A stretch of 6,403 nucleotides of DNA from Verrucomicrobiota bacterium (lineage in GTDB: Bacteria > Verrucomicrobiota > Verrucomicrobiia > Limisphaerales > UBA9464), in contig CANHYD010000137.1 of assembly GCA_947464705.1 (NCBI GenBank), positions 1-6,403 on the forward strand. The letters run 5' to 3'. A program made the translations under genes and the position numbers. The notes under the pieces are model-generated. The model was not told where the DNA came from. It saw only the letters and a list, made by a program, of their open reading frames with translations, and did no database searches. This document shows, one piece after another, positions 1-6,403 of the stretch. The first letter of the stretch is position 1; each line of letters begins with the position of its first letter.

Positions 1-974
1 CGAAAAACGACGGTGACGGTCTGGATCGGGGCATCGATACCTGGCTCCGTTTGGGCCCGACTCGGAGTGGCAACTTGGGCCAACGGCTCCCCAGCACGGC
101 GAGCGCGGCGCAATCGCTCGACCTCGTTGAACTCCGCACTCCGCCCACGCTGCAGCAGTTCGGCCCGCAGAATAGCTCGCTGCAAGGCGATGTGAAGCCC
201 CTCCCAGGGCTCTGGATGGCTCGATTCGCGCCAGCGCTGGGCTTGCTCGCGCAGGTAGTCGGAATCGTGAGCGGCAATGTCGGCGACCCGCGCCAAGACT
301 CGGGGTAGGGCAGGGCTGTGGTGGGTCATCCAGTCGGGAATCAACTGGTGTCGGATGCGGTTGCGAGGGATGGACAGATCCCGGTTGGAGGCATCTTCGC
401 GATGGCCGACCTTTTGATTGCGGGCAAATCGGACCAGCGCGGATCGGTCGAATCCCAGGAATGGTCGGAGCAGGGAAACGCGCCGATCCGACGGTGACGG
501 CGAGCGGTCGCGCATTCCGGCCAGACCCTCCGAACCAGCCCCGCGCAGAAGCCTCAGGAGGATGAGCTCGGCTTGATCTTGGGCGTGGTGGCCCAAGACC
601 ACCTCGAGCGAACCTACGGAGAGCGCCGTCCGGGCCAGGAAGGCATGGCGCAGGCGGCGTGCGGCCATTTCGAGGGACTCGCGTGACGCCTGGGCAGCCG
701 CCCGCACGGAAACCTCTTCCACCACACAGGGTAGCCCCAAGGCCGCCGACTGCGCTCGAACCCAGTCCGCATCCCCATCCGCATCGGCCCCGCGAAGGCC
801 GTGGTGGCAGTGCGCCACCGTGAGTTGCCATGGAAATTTCCGACTGAGGCGGGCCAAGCTGTGAAGCAATACCATGGAATCCAAGCCTCCGGACACAGCC
901 ACCACCAAGTGCCTCGGCCCGGTTCCGAACCGCTCCGCCCAATGCCGGCGGAGTTGCTGCAGAAATCCATCCAT
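1..974 (-). CDS. tilS: tRNA(Ile)-lysidine synthase TilS, C-terminus cut off by window edge
   Basis: TilS uses ATP to attach lysine to C34 of the CAU-anticodon tRNA(Ile), so that it reads AUA and is charged with isoleucine; it acts in the cytoplasm. I translated the minus strand from the ATG at 974-972; the frame is open for 324 codons to the window edge. Visible motifs are the N-type PP-loop SGGLDS (residues 28-33, in LVVAVSGGLDSMVLL), AHCHHGLRG (54-62), ESLEMAARRLRH (99-110), GHHAQDQAE (128-136), EDASNRD (193-199) and RNRIRHQLIP (204-213), in the TilS order and spacing. Residues from about 215 should be the start of the tRNA-binding helical region; the usual C-terminal domain lies outside. 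The frame is open upstream to a TGA at 1094-1092, so GTG at 983 or 1055 could be the start. I chose 974 because it leaves the usual short leader before the PP-loop. No strong Shine-Dalgarno sequence is visible. The gene is divergent from lptD. Confidence 0.95.
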   Translation of the reverse strand, partial: MDGFLQQLRRHWAERFGTGPRHLVVAVSGGLDSMVLLHSLARLSRKFPWQLTVAHCHHGLRGADADGDADWVRAQSAALGLPCVVEEVSVRAAAQASRESLEMAARRLRHAFLARTALSVGSLEVVLGHHAQDQAELILLRLLRGAGSEGLAGMRDRSPSPSDRRVSLLRPFLGFDRSALVRFARNQKVGHREDASNRDLSIPRNRIRHQLIPDWMTHHSPALPRVLARVADIAAHDSDYLREQAQRWRESSHPEPWEGLHIALQRAILRAELLQRGRSAEFNEVERLRRARRAGEPLAQVATPSRAQTEPGIDAPIQTVTVVF

Positions 975-1285
975 CGGAAACACAATACTGGATGAAGGCT
1001 CCCGCCGCCGAGACTCAAAAGGTGACTGCCGCCCGGATCGAAAAGGCGCGCGCACCGCCGGTGGCCGCCCTCGGCAGAGCCTGGGTGGCGATCACTCATG
1101 CGGCGACGGTCCACCGAAAATCCGTCGAGTTTCGACCCGGCAACTGCACATCTTGGGGGAGGCATTCCTTTTGGAGCGCAGGGCGTCCTGCAACCTGAAA
1201 GCCAATGGGCTTGAAAACCCACCGGCAGAGCGACTGCGTTGGCGCATTGCTCCGACGAGGGGTCCCACGATACGCTGAAGCCCAC
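975..1285. promoter_or_regulatory. Divergent intergenic region between tilS and lptD
   Basis: These 311 bp lie between the chosen starts of two divergent genes and should hold both promoters. I could not find a convincing pair of -35 and -10 boxes for either gene; the closest candidates before lptD have bad spacing or weak hexamers. A small inverted repeat, CGACGG at 1104-1109 and CCGTCG at 1122-1127 with a 12-base gap, is the only symmetric element I noticed. Part of the region (975-1091) is an open upstream extension of the tilS frame, and 1205-1285 is an open extension of the lptD frame. Open frames that cross the region in other phases lack any recognisable protein character. Confidence 0.4.
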
Positions 1286-3490
1286 ATGAAGCTCACCCGC
1301 ACTGGCGCCTGGGTCGCCTGGACGCTGACGGCCTTGGCCCAGGAAGGGGTTCCGAAGGCGGCCACCGCTGATCCGTCGGCGATCCGCATCGAATCGCGGG
1401 ACGGTCTGGGCGAGGTTGAATTGAGTCCGGATGCCCGGACGGCTTCGGCCAAGAATGGCGTGGTGGTGCACTGGATGGGCAGCGCAGTGAGCGCTCAATC
1501 GGTCACGCTGAGCCAAGAAACAGGAGAGGCCACCGCCGAGGGGGATGTCGTCGTCGAGTACGCCGCAGAATCCGGAGAACGGATCCGGTGGAAGGGGCAG
1601 AATGTTCGCTTCGATTTTCGCCAGAAACGCTTAGAGGCCGGCCTGTTCCGCTTTGGGGCGGGTCCGCTCTTCCTTCGGGGTGATCGGTTGTCGGTGACCC
1701 AAGGGGGCACCAATCAAGTGGTGCTTGGTGGCGAAGTGACCACCGACGATGCGGCGGAACCGGGTTACAAGATCCGGGCCAAGACCCTGAGCATCGACAG
1801 CAACCGGACCATTTCGGCTGAGGATGCTCTGCTCTACGTCGGCAAGGTGCCGGTGATGTATTTTCCTTGGTATGTCCGTAAGGCCGATCGGCATCCCAAT
1901 TTCTTCAGTGTCACTCCGGGTTACCGCAGTTTGTATGGACCCTACGTGTTGGGTAGCTACCACTGGCTTTCACGCACCAATCTGGAGACGGTCGTGGACT
2001 TGGATTACCGGCAACGCCGAGGCATCGGTGGAGGACCGCGCCTGTCCTACGACTTGGGCGATTTGGGTAAGGGGCGGGGCGGGTTCTACTTCATCCAAGA
2101 TCAGGCCCCGGAACTCAGTTCGTTCAACGGGCCCATCGATCCCGACCGGTACCGTTTCGATTTGCGGCACTCGGTCACCAATGATTCGGGTTTCGAGTTC
2201 AAGGGTGTCCTACGCGGTCAGAGCGATCCGATGGTGCTGCGCGATTTCTTTGAGCGAGAATTCCGGACGGATCCCCAGCCCAAGACCTTCGTCGAGCTCT
2301 CCCAGCTCAATTCAAATTGGAGTCTCGATTTTCTGGCACATGCCCAGGTCAACGAGTTCTTCCGGACCGTCGAGCGACTGCCGGATGTCCGTCTGCGGGG
2401 CCTGCGGCAGCAGATCGGAGTGACGCCGATCTATTACGAGAGCGACAGTTCGCTGGCCTATCTGCGGTACCGTGATGCTCTGGCAGGCGGCACCAACTAC
2501 GCGGCCTTCCGCGGCGATACCTACCATCAGTTGGTGGCACCCCATACCGTCGGTGGATGGTTGAACGTTTCACCCCGGTTGGGCGCGCGCGCCACCTACT
2601 ACGGCGACCCGGAGGGCCTGAACACGATCGACACGGACCGGGAACGATGGGTGGCCAACACCGGCGTGGATGTCGGGTTCAAAGCCTCGAGAGTCTGGCC
2701 GACCTACTCCAGCACCGTGCTCGACATGAACGGGGCCCGCCACATCGCCGAACCCCAGTTCAGCTACGTTTTCGTACCGGAGCCCAACCGGACCCCGACC
2801 GAATTGCCTCAGTTCGACCGGGAACTCATCAGCCCAAAGCTGTTGCCCATCCATTTTCCCGACTACACGCAGATCGATTCGGTGGACAGCCAGAACACGG
2901 TGCGACTGGGTCTTCGGAACAAGGTTCAGACCAAGCGAGAGGAGCAGGTGGAGAACGTCCTGAATTGGTCCCTCCTGACCGACTGGCGCATCCAACAGCG
3001 CACCGACCAGACCCAGTTCTCTGACCTCTACTCCGAGGTGGATTTTACGCCCCGTTCATGGCTGACGCTGACCTCGGAAACTCGGTTCAATACCGTGACC
3101 CGCGAGTTCCGCGAATCAAATCATCGAGCTACCTGGTCGCCGACCGAATGGTTCGATTGGAGCATTGGCCACCGCTACCTCCGCGACGACTGGACCTTGT
3201 ATGGCGTGGGCAACAATCTGATTTTCAGCAGGTTTCACGCAAAGTTGAACGAGAACTGGGCGGTCCGAGGAGTCCATCAATTCGAAGCACGCGACGGGAC
3301 GCTTGAGGAGCAACAGTACCAAGTCTACCGCGATCTGCGGAGTTGGACCGTCGGGCTAGGCTTCCGATTGCGTGAGAACCGAATCGGGCCTCAGGACTTC
3401 ACCATTGCGCTGACCATCTCGCTCAAGGCATTCCCGCGATTCCATCTGGGTGACGACCGGGCCAATCCTTCCATGCTACTGGGGATGTGA
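1286..3490 (+). CDS. lptD: LPS-assembly outer membrane protein LptD (OstA/Imp family)
   Basis: LptD is the outer-membrane barrel that, plugged by LptE, receives LPS from the periplasmic Lpt bridge and inserts it in the outer leaflet. The 734-residue product begins with a short signal peptide: MKLTRTG, a hydrophobic core AWVAWTLTALA, and probable cleavage after ALA (about residue 18). Residues of about 35-175 look like the OstA/LptA-type beta-jellyroll. Next comes GKVPVMYFPWY (186-196), matching the family's 'PvlYlPyf' junction, and PNFFSVTPGYRS leading into the barrel, rich in alternating aromatic strands. The C-terminal strand pattern (YRDLRSWTVGLGF, then DFTIALTISLKAF) fits the family's barrel end. 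An in-frame ATG at 1205 would add 27 residues without signal character, so I chose 1286; the Shine-Dalgarno is weak at both. The mature protein has no cysteine, unlike E. coli LptD with its two interdomain disulfides. No lptE or other lpt gene is in view. Confidence 0.9.
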   Translation: MKLTRTGAWVAWTLTALAQEGVPKAATADPSAIRIESRDGLGEVELSPDARTASAKNGVVVHWMGSAVSAQSVTLSQETGEATAEGDVVVEYAAESGERIRWKGQNVRFDFRQKRLEAGLFRFGAGPLFLRGDRLSVTQGGTNQVVLGGEVTTDDAAEPGYKIRAKTLSIDSNRTISAEDALLYVGKVPVMYFPWYVRKADRHPNFFSVTPGYRSLYGPYVLGSYHWLSRTNLETVVDLDYRQRRGIGGGPRLSYDLGDLGKGRGGFYFIQDQAPELSSFNGPIDPDRYRFDLRHSVTNDSGFEFKGVLRGQSDPMVLRDFFEREFRTDPQPKTFVELSQLNSNWSLDFLAHAQVNEFFRTVERLPDVRLRGLRQQIGVTPIYYESDSSLAYLRYRDALAGGTNYAAFRGDTYHQLVAPHTVGGWLNVSPRLGARATYYGDPEGLNTIDTDRERWVANTGVDVGFKASRVWPTYSSTVLDMNGARHIAEPQFSYVFVPEPNRTPTELPQFDRELISPKLLPIHFPDYTQIDSVDSQNTVRLGLRNKVQTKREEQVENVLNWSLLTDWRIQQRTDQTQFSDLYSEVDFTPRSWLTLTSETRFNTVTREFRESNHRATWSPTEWFDWSIGHRYLRDDWTLYGVGNNLIFSRFHAKLNENWAVRGVHQFEARDGTLEEQQYQVYRDLRSWTVGLGFRLRENRIGPQDFTIALTISLKAFPRFHLGDDRANPSMLLGM

Positions 3491-3495
3491 ACCAC

Positions 3496-3524
3496 ATTCC
3501 GGGAGATCCACCGCCTCCCAGGAT
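3496..3524 (+). terminator. Hairpin just after lptD, possible terminator
   Basis: Five bases past the lptD stop, ATTC-C-GGGAG pairs with CTCCC-A-GGAT around a nine-base loop. This gives nine base pairs (one G-U) with a single C/A mismatch. The position suits a transcription end for lptD. The following bases (TCTTCATCA) are only mildly T-rich, so it is not a classic intrinsic terminator; it may equally be a stabilising 3' hairpin. Confidence 0.4.
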
Positions 3525-3660
3525 TCTTCATCAAGAAACACTCCTCGCCGTACAACCTCTGCGGACGCGGACCGCTCGGAGATCGGTCCCTACCTCAGAG
3601 GCTTATCGGGCCACATCCCGTATTTCCAAGACAAACACCGCCTCACCCACGCGCCTCCGG

Positions 3661-3727
3661 GGTAGGGCGATTTCTCCGAAAGCGCCAAGGTCTGGGGACA
3701 CGAACCGCTCGGAGATCGGTCCCTACC
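3661..3727. repeat. Bulged hairpin module, copy A of the array
   Basis: This imperfect inverted repeat can form 20 base pairs: GGTAGGG (3661-3667) with CCCTACC (3721-3727), CGAT (3668-3671) with ATCG (3715-3718), CTCCGA (3674-3679) with TCGGAG (3709-3714), and GCG (3682-3684) with CGC (3706-3708). Bulges are TT (3672-3673), AA (3680-3681) and GT (3719-3720); the terminal loop is 21 nt. A competing local hairpin is possible at 3666-3686 (GGCGATTT against AAAGCGCC, one mismatch, loop CTCCG). Pairing was found by eye and no folding energy was computed. Confidence 0.75.
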
Positions 3728-3793
3728 TCAGAGGCTTATCGGGCCACATCCCGTATTTCCAAGACAAACACCGCCTCACCCACGCGCCTCCGG

Positions 3794-3860
3794 GGTAGGG
3801 CGATCTCTCCGAAAGCGCCAAGGTCTGGGGACTCGGACCGCTCGGAGATCGGTGCCGACC
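3794..3860. repeat. Bulged hairpin module, copy B of the array
   Basis: This is the same fold as copy A, with the inner stems CGAT/ATCG, CTCCGA/TCGGAG and GCG/CGC intact. The outer seven-base arm has two mismatches (3797 with 3857, and 3800 with 3854) because the right arm reads GCCGACC instead of CCCTACC. The T-to-C change at 3805 falls in the two-base bulge, so it does not affect the stem. Confidence 0.7.
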
Positions 3861-3928
3861 TTCAGAGGCTCATCCAGGTACAGGCTGTATTCCCGCTACC
3901 AACCCAGCCTCAACCGGAGATCTCCGTG

Positions 3929-3995
3929 GGTAGGGCGATTTCTCCGAAAGCGCCAAGGCCCGCGGACGCGGACCGCTCGGCGATCGGTCCCTACC
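3929..3995. repeat. Bulged hairpin module, copy C of the array
   Basis: The outer arm GGTAGGG (3929-3935) pairs perfectly with CCCTACC (3989-3995), and CGAT/ATCG and GCG/CGC are intact. The middle stem has one mismatch, because TCGGAG has become TCGGCG (change at 3981). Just to the left, at 3915-3926, is the perfect 12-bp palindrome CGGAGATCTCCG, absent from the other units. Confidence 0.7.
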
Positions 3996-3997
3996 TC

Positions 3998-4081
3998 AGA
4001 GGCTCATCGGAATAGGAGGCTGATCGGGCTACAGGCCGGATTCCCGCAACAAACCCACCCAAGAGGTTCATCGAAATAGGA
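3998..4081. repeat. Degenerate end of the array with a 20-bp direct repeat
   Basis: A 20-base motif beginning AGAGGCTCATCG at 3998-4017 recurs at 4062-4081 with 18 of 20 identities, 64 bp apart. Between them, from about 4016, lies a second copy of the unit's middle (GAGGCTGATCGGGCTACAGG onward) resembling the stretch after AGAGGCT in copies 1-3. Copy 4 therefore seems to have been partly duplicated inside itself before decaying. Confidence 0.6.
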
Positions 4082-4233
4082 TCAACTCCGGGAACGCTGG
4101 CCGGATTACTGAAGTGAATATAACACACATTGTGCATTTACCGGGCGCCACCAAAGTCCGTGGTTTTTCGATGAAACCTGGCACTTGGGATCCGATGAAC
4201 CCCACGGGAAAAATCTCCTGAAGAACCGCCGCG
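4082..4233. other. Intergenic tail between the repeat array and the cytochrome gene
   Basis: These 152 bp contain no gene I can support. They include a locally AT-rich patch (about 4110-4140), and on the minus strand two short sequences, GGTTTCATCG (4178-4169) and GGTTCATCGG (4201-4192), that echo the motif ending the repeat array. The stretch lies downstream of the minus-strand gene's stop. No good intrinsic terminator for that gene is visible. Confidence 0.4.
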
Positions 4234-6403
4234 TCACGGAATTTTCTGCAACTCGGCCTGAGTCCATGAATCCTCGCGCTTCGATTCCAAAGTTCGGATG
4301 GCTTTGACCACCTCCGCCGATACCGGCGCAGCGGCGTGGCCCCATTCGCGACGGATGTAGGTCAACGAGTCGGCGATCTGGGCATCGTCCAGAGCCTCAG
4401 CCAAGGCCGGCATGTTCAACTCGTAGCGGACACCTTTGACCGTAATCGCATCGCGCAAGCCATGCAGGACCACCCGGACCAAGCGTTGTTCGGAACCCAG
4501 GACCCATTCCGAATCCACCAAGGGTGGCGCCAGACCCTCTTGGCCATTGCCATGGGGCTGATGGCAGGCGCCGCAAATGGTCGGATAAATGTCACGACCC
4601 CGGTCAAAACTGGCTTTGGCGATCGGCGGCAAGGCTTGAACGCTGCCGGCAGCCAAGGTGTCGGCACTGGCGGATTTGCCAGGCCAGAAATAGAGCGACT
4701 CGATCTTCTGGACCCGTGCCACGATCTCGGCATTGGCGGAACGACGCAGTGCCACCAATCCTTCGGGTTCGGCAGTCAACTCCGTCTGCTTGATTCGCGG
4801 AGCCGGAGCGCCCTTGGAGGCCGCCGGAACCAGGCCAGCGAATCCGTCCAACAAGGCCGGCAGTGGCCACTCGTTTTCCTTGAGTTTGGCCGCTAGGTTC
4901 AAAGCCGCCGCAATCTCGGTCGGACGCCCCGAAGCCCCGACGCATCGCGCCAGCTTGGACACCAACGGAGCGTGGTCCTTTTTGTCGGGTCCGCACTGAG
5001 CGTCGCCGAGCAATTGGGTCAAGAAGGTCAACTCGCGTCCCTTGAGCCCGCTGATTGCCGCATCCTGACGCAATGGCGTGGCTGGGCCGGTCATGAGCAG
5101 GAATCGCATCGCCGCATCGGCCGCAGGCGTGCCGATGTTTCCCAGAGAACAGAGCAGGGCGATCTGGGCCTCTCCGCGGACGGAGGGTGCGCGTTGAATC
5201 ATGCGCTCGACGGCCGTTTCCCGCACCGGGCCCGGGGGCAGGCTGTCGGTGATTCGGAACGCAGCGGAACGCACCTTGGAATCGGGATCGTCCAGGGCCG
5301 ACAGGAGGGTTTCCAAGGGCAACCTCCCCTGCCCTTCGAGTGTCCAGAGAGCCTGGAGCCGCACCACTGCAGGCGTGGAATCGCGTTGGGTGACCAATTG
5401 CTGCAAGGCCTCGGCCGACTCGGACGCGGGGGTTTCCACCAACAAGCGTTGGGCGGTGTCCCGCCAGAACCCATTGGCACTGGACAGTCGAACCATCAGG
5501 TCGCGAGTCGACGGCTTTTCGGGCAGACGCGCCGCGCGGTCCGGCAATTTCCCGGAATGAACGATGCGATAAATGCGGCCCAAGTCGGTCGGTGCCTGAA
5601 GTCCTCGCGACTCGATTTGCTTGCGCAAGTAGCTCGTCAGGTAGATGCGGTGCTGGATGAGGCCGCGAGCCATGTCCACCACATAGAGCGCTCCGTCAGG
5701 ACCGTTTTGCAAATTCACCGGCCGGAAGCGCTCATCAGTCGACGTCAAAAACTCGTCCGAGTCGTACGCGTTGGTCGCTGTGATCACCCCGTCCTGTTCG
5801 GTCAGCTTGTTGCGGCGAATGAGGTTGGCGCTCGGTTCGCACAGAAAGACATCGCCCCGGTAATCTTCCGGGAACTGATCGCCGCGATAGACCAAGGGGC
5901 CACAGGCCGCCGTGAAACTGGCGAGCTTGCCCTCGGGCGTCAGCGTATTGGGCTGATAACCCCGGTTTACACCCGGATTCACTCGCGCCGACCAAACTTG
6001 TTGGGACTTTGCCAACTGGGCGTTTACTCCGACCGGGGATTTCAGGTTCGGATTCCGGGCCAAATAATGGGAGGGCAATAGGTCGCCGCGAATCTGATCC
6101 GAGTTCGAGTTGTAGAACAACCGGCCCGCGTCGTCGTGGCTGATGCCCCACTGACCGCGCGTGACGGTTTCTTCACGGATCCAAGTGGGCGGCGCGCCGG
6201 AGGTATTGCGAAAGCGAACCGTGTGGTTGGCGGAATAAATCCAATTGTCCACGTTGCGCAGCAAACCATTGCTGGCGTGCTCCGGGTTGGATTTCAGCCC
6301 CAGTGCGGGGTCGTTCTGTGTGGCGTAGTCACTGGCCACCAAGATCTTTTCGTCGGCCTTGCCGTCGCCGTTGGTGTCCTTCATCCACCACAATTTGGGG
6401 GGC
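4234..6403 (-). CDS. PVC-type propeller/HEAT/cytochrome c fusion (putative dehydrogenase), start outside window
   Basis: The reading frame is open at the right edge; the fragment is about 722 residues, numbered here from the codon at 6393. It belongs to the large exported redox proteins of Verrucomicrobiota and Planctomycetota with a sorbosone-dehydrogenase-like propeller ('putative membrane-bound dehydrogenase', TIGR02604 type). Visible in order are DTNGDGKADE (6-15), an EF-hand-like calcium loop; a propeller part with AACGPLVYRGD, VFLCEPSANLIRR, NGPDGALYVVDMARG (230-244) and GRIYRIV (272-278); then about residues 290-560, helical and HEAT-like (for example LLSALDDPDSKVRSAAFRI). The C-terminal class I cytochrome c has CGACH (607-611) for haem attachment and LNMPAL with Met661 as likely axial ligand, followed by YIRREWGH. 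One haem site is seen. The signal peptide should lie beyond the edge. It probably oxidises a sugar or other small molecule in the periplasm and passes electrons to its haem, but the substrate cannot be read from the sequence. It converges with lptD. Confidence 0.93.
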   Translation of the reverse strand, partial: PPKLWWMKDTNGDGKADEKILVASDYATQNDPALGLKSNPEHASNGLLRNVDNWIYSANHTVRFRNTSGAPPTWIREETVTRGQWGISHDDAGRLFYNSNSDQIRGDLLPSHYLARNPNLKSPVGVNAQLAKSQQVWSARVNPGVNRGYQPNTLTPEGKLASFTAACGPLVYRGDQFPEDYRGDVFLCEPSANLIRRNKLTEQDGVITATNAYDSDEFLTSTDERFRPVNLQNGPDGALYVVDMARGLIQHRIYLTSYLRKQIESRGLQAPTDLGRIYRIVHSGKLPDRAARLPEKPSTRDLMVRLSSANGFWRDTAQRLLVETPASESAEALQQLVTQRDSTPAVVRLQALWTLEGQGRLPLETLLSALDDPDSKVRSAAFRITDSLPPGPVRETAVERMIQRAPSVRGEAQIALLCSLGNIGTPAADAAMRFLLMTGPATPLRQDAAISGLKGRELTFLTQLLGDAQCGPDKKDHAPLVSKLARCVGASGRPTEIAAALNLAAKLKENEWPLPALLDGFAGLVPAASKGAPAPRIKQTELTAEPEGLVALRRSANAEIVARVQKIESLYFWPGKSASADTLAAGSVQALPPIAKASFDRGRDIYPTICGACHQPHGNGQEGLAPPLVDSEWVLGSEQRLVRVVLHGLRDAITVKGVRYELNMPALAEALDDAQIADSLTYIRREWGHAAAPVSAEVVKAIRTLESKREDSWTQAELQKIP

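Larger units (their letters stand above)
3561..4081. repeat. Tandem repeat array, about 133-bp unit, nearly four copies
   Basis: Units begin at ACCGCTCGG, found at 3571, 3704, 3837 and 3972, giving periods of 133, 133 and 135 bp. Copies 1 and 2 differ at only three of 133 positions (3672/3805, 3700/3833, 3703/3836). Copy 3 keeps the head and the last 45 or so bases but has a diverged middle. Copy 4 keeps its head, then degenerates with a partial internal duplication and ends near 4081. The ten bases before copy 1 (GCGGACGCGG, 3561-3570) recur before copy 4, so the array starts slightly upstream of copy 1. Read as modules, about 81 bp is well conserved (3660-3740, 3793-3874, 3928-4008, with a right-hand half at 3561-3607), separated by 52-53 bp (3608-3659, 3741-3792, 3875-3927). 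The period is not a multiple of three and the frames change between copies, so it is not coding. It fills the space between two convergent genes. Confidence 0.93.

Noticed and set aside
614..1516. A 300-codon minus-strand open frame overlapping tilS and the start of lptD
   Set aside because: It is a different frame over the well-supported tilS coding region and antisense to lptD. Its protein is rich in Arg, Trp, Pro and Cys with no recognisable domain, as expected for a GC-rich shadow frame.
3487..3798. Small plus-strand open frame starting with GTG that overlaps the lptD stop and reads through two repeat units
   Set aside because: The repeat period is not a multiple of three, so the same DNA is read in different frames in successive units, and the frame ends inside the array. 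It is a by-product of the repeat.
4062..4076. Possible tRNA T-arm (GGTTCATCGAAAT)
   Set aside because: It does not match the GTTCRANYC consensus, and no acceptor stem or anticodon arm can be built around it.
3852..4079. Open frame of 75 codons in the distal repeat units
   Set aside because: It lies wholly inside the non-coding tandem array, is Arg-rich, and its peptide is shared in pieces with frames in other units only because the DNA repeats.
3561..4081. CRISPR array
   Set aside because: The conserved part is about 81 bp, too long for a CRISPR repeat; two of the three spacers are identical, and no cas gene is visible.
4119..4124. TATAAC resembling a -10 box on the plus strand
   Set aside because: There is no acceptable -35 box at the right distance, and no gene follows on that strand.
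4148..4168. CCAC/GTGG hairpin followed by five T on the plus strand
   Set aside because: The stem is only four pairs with an eight-base loop, too weak to call a terminator, and it lies about 650 bp beyond the end of lptD.
4972..6081. A 369-codon plus-strand open frame opposite the cytochrome gene
   Set aside because: It is antisense to a gene with clear domain motifs through the same interval, and the product has no recognisable family features.

Overview
The window comes from a GC-rich Gram-negative bacterium, most likely a member of the PVC superphylum and probably a verrucomicrobium. The strongest taxonomic clue is the right-hand gene. It is a large exported-type protein joining a sorbosone-dehydrogenase-like propeller, a HEAT-like helical stretch and a C-terminal cytochrome c, an architecture expanded in Verrucomicrobiota and Planctomycetota. 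An LptD-type outer-membrane protein confirms an LPS-type outer membrane. The phylum assignment is inferred from family knowledge, not from a search.

Layout from left to right. Positions 1-974 (minus strand) hold the first 324 codons of tilS, tRNA(Ile)-lysidine synthase, running off the left edge. A 311-bp divergent intergenic region (975-1285) separates it from a complete lptD (1286-3490, plus strand). After lptD there is a 743-bp non-coding stretch (3491-4233) between two convergent genes. It opens with a hairpin right behind the lptD stop and is then filled mostly by a tandem repeat array with a period of about 133 bp (3561-4081). The minus-strand propeller/HEAT/cytochrome c gene occupies 4234-6403 and runs off the right edge without its start.

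The three genes do not form an operon or an obvious pathway. tilS is translation housekeeping (AUA decoding), lptD is outer-membrane biogenesis, and the third encodes a putative periplasmic redox enzyme of unknown substrate.

The part least explained by known gene families is the repeat array. Each full unit carries an imperfect inverted repeat of 67 nt that can fold into a bulged hairpin of about 20 base pairs (3661-3727, 3794-3860, 3929-3995). Its arms and the flanking bases form a well-kept module of about 81 bp, while the 52-53 bp between modules has diverged in one of three copies. The array looks like a non-coding, locally amplified intergenic element. I see no CRISPR, tRNA, rRNA, transposase or integrase, and no clear new multi-gene system.
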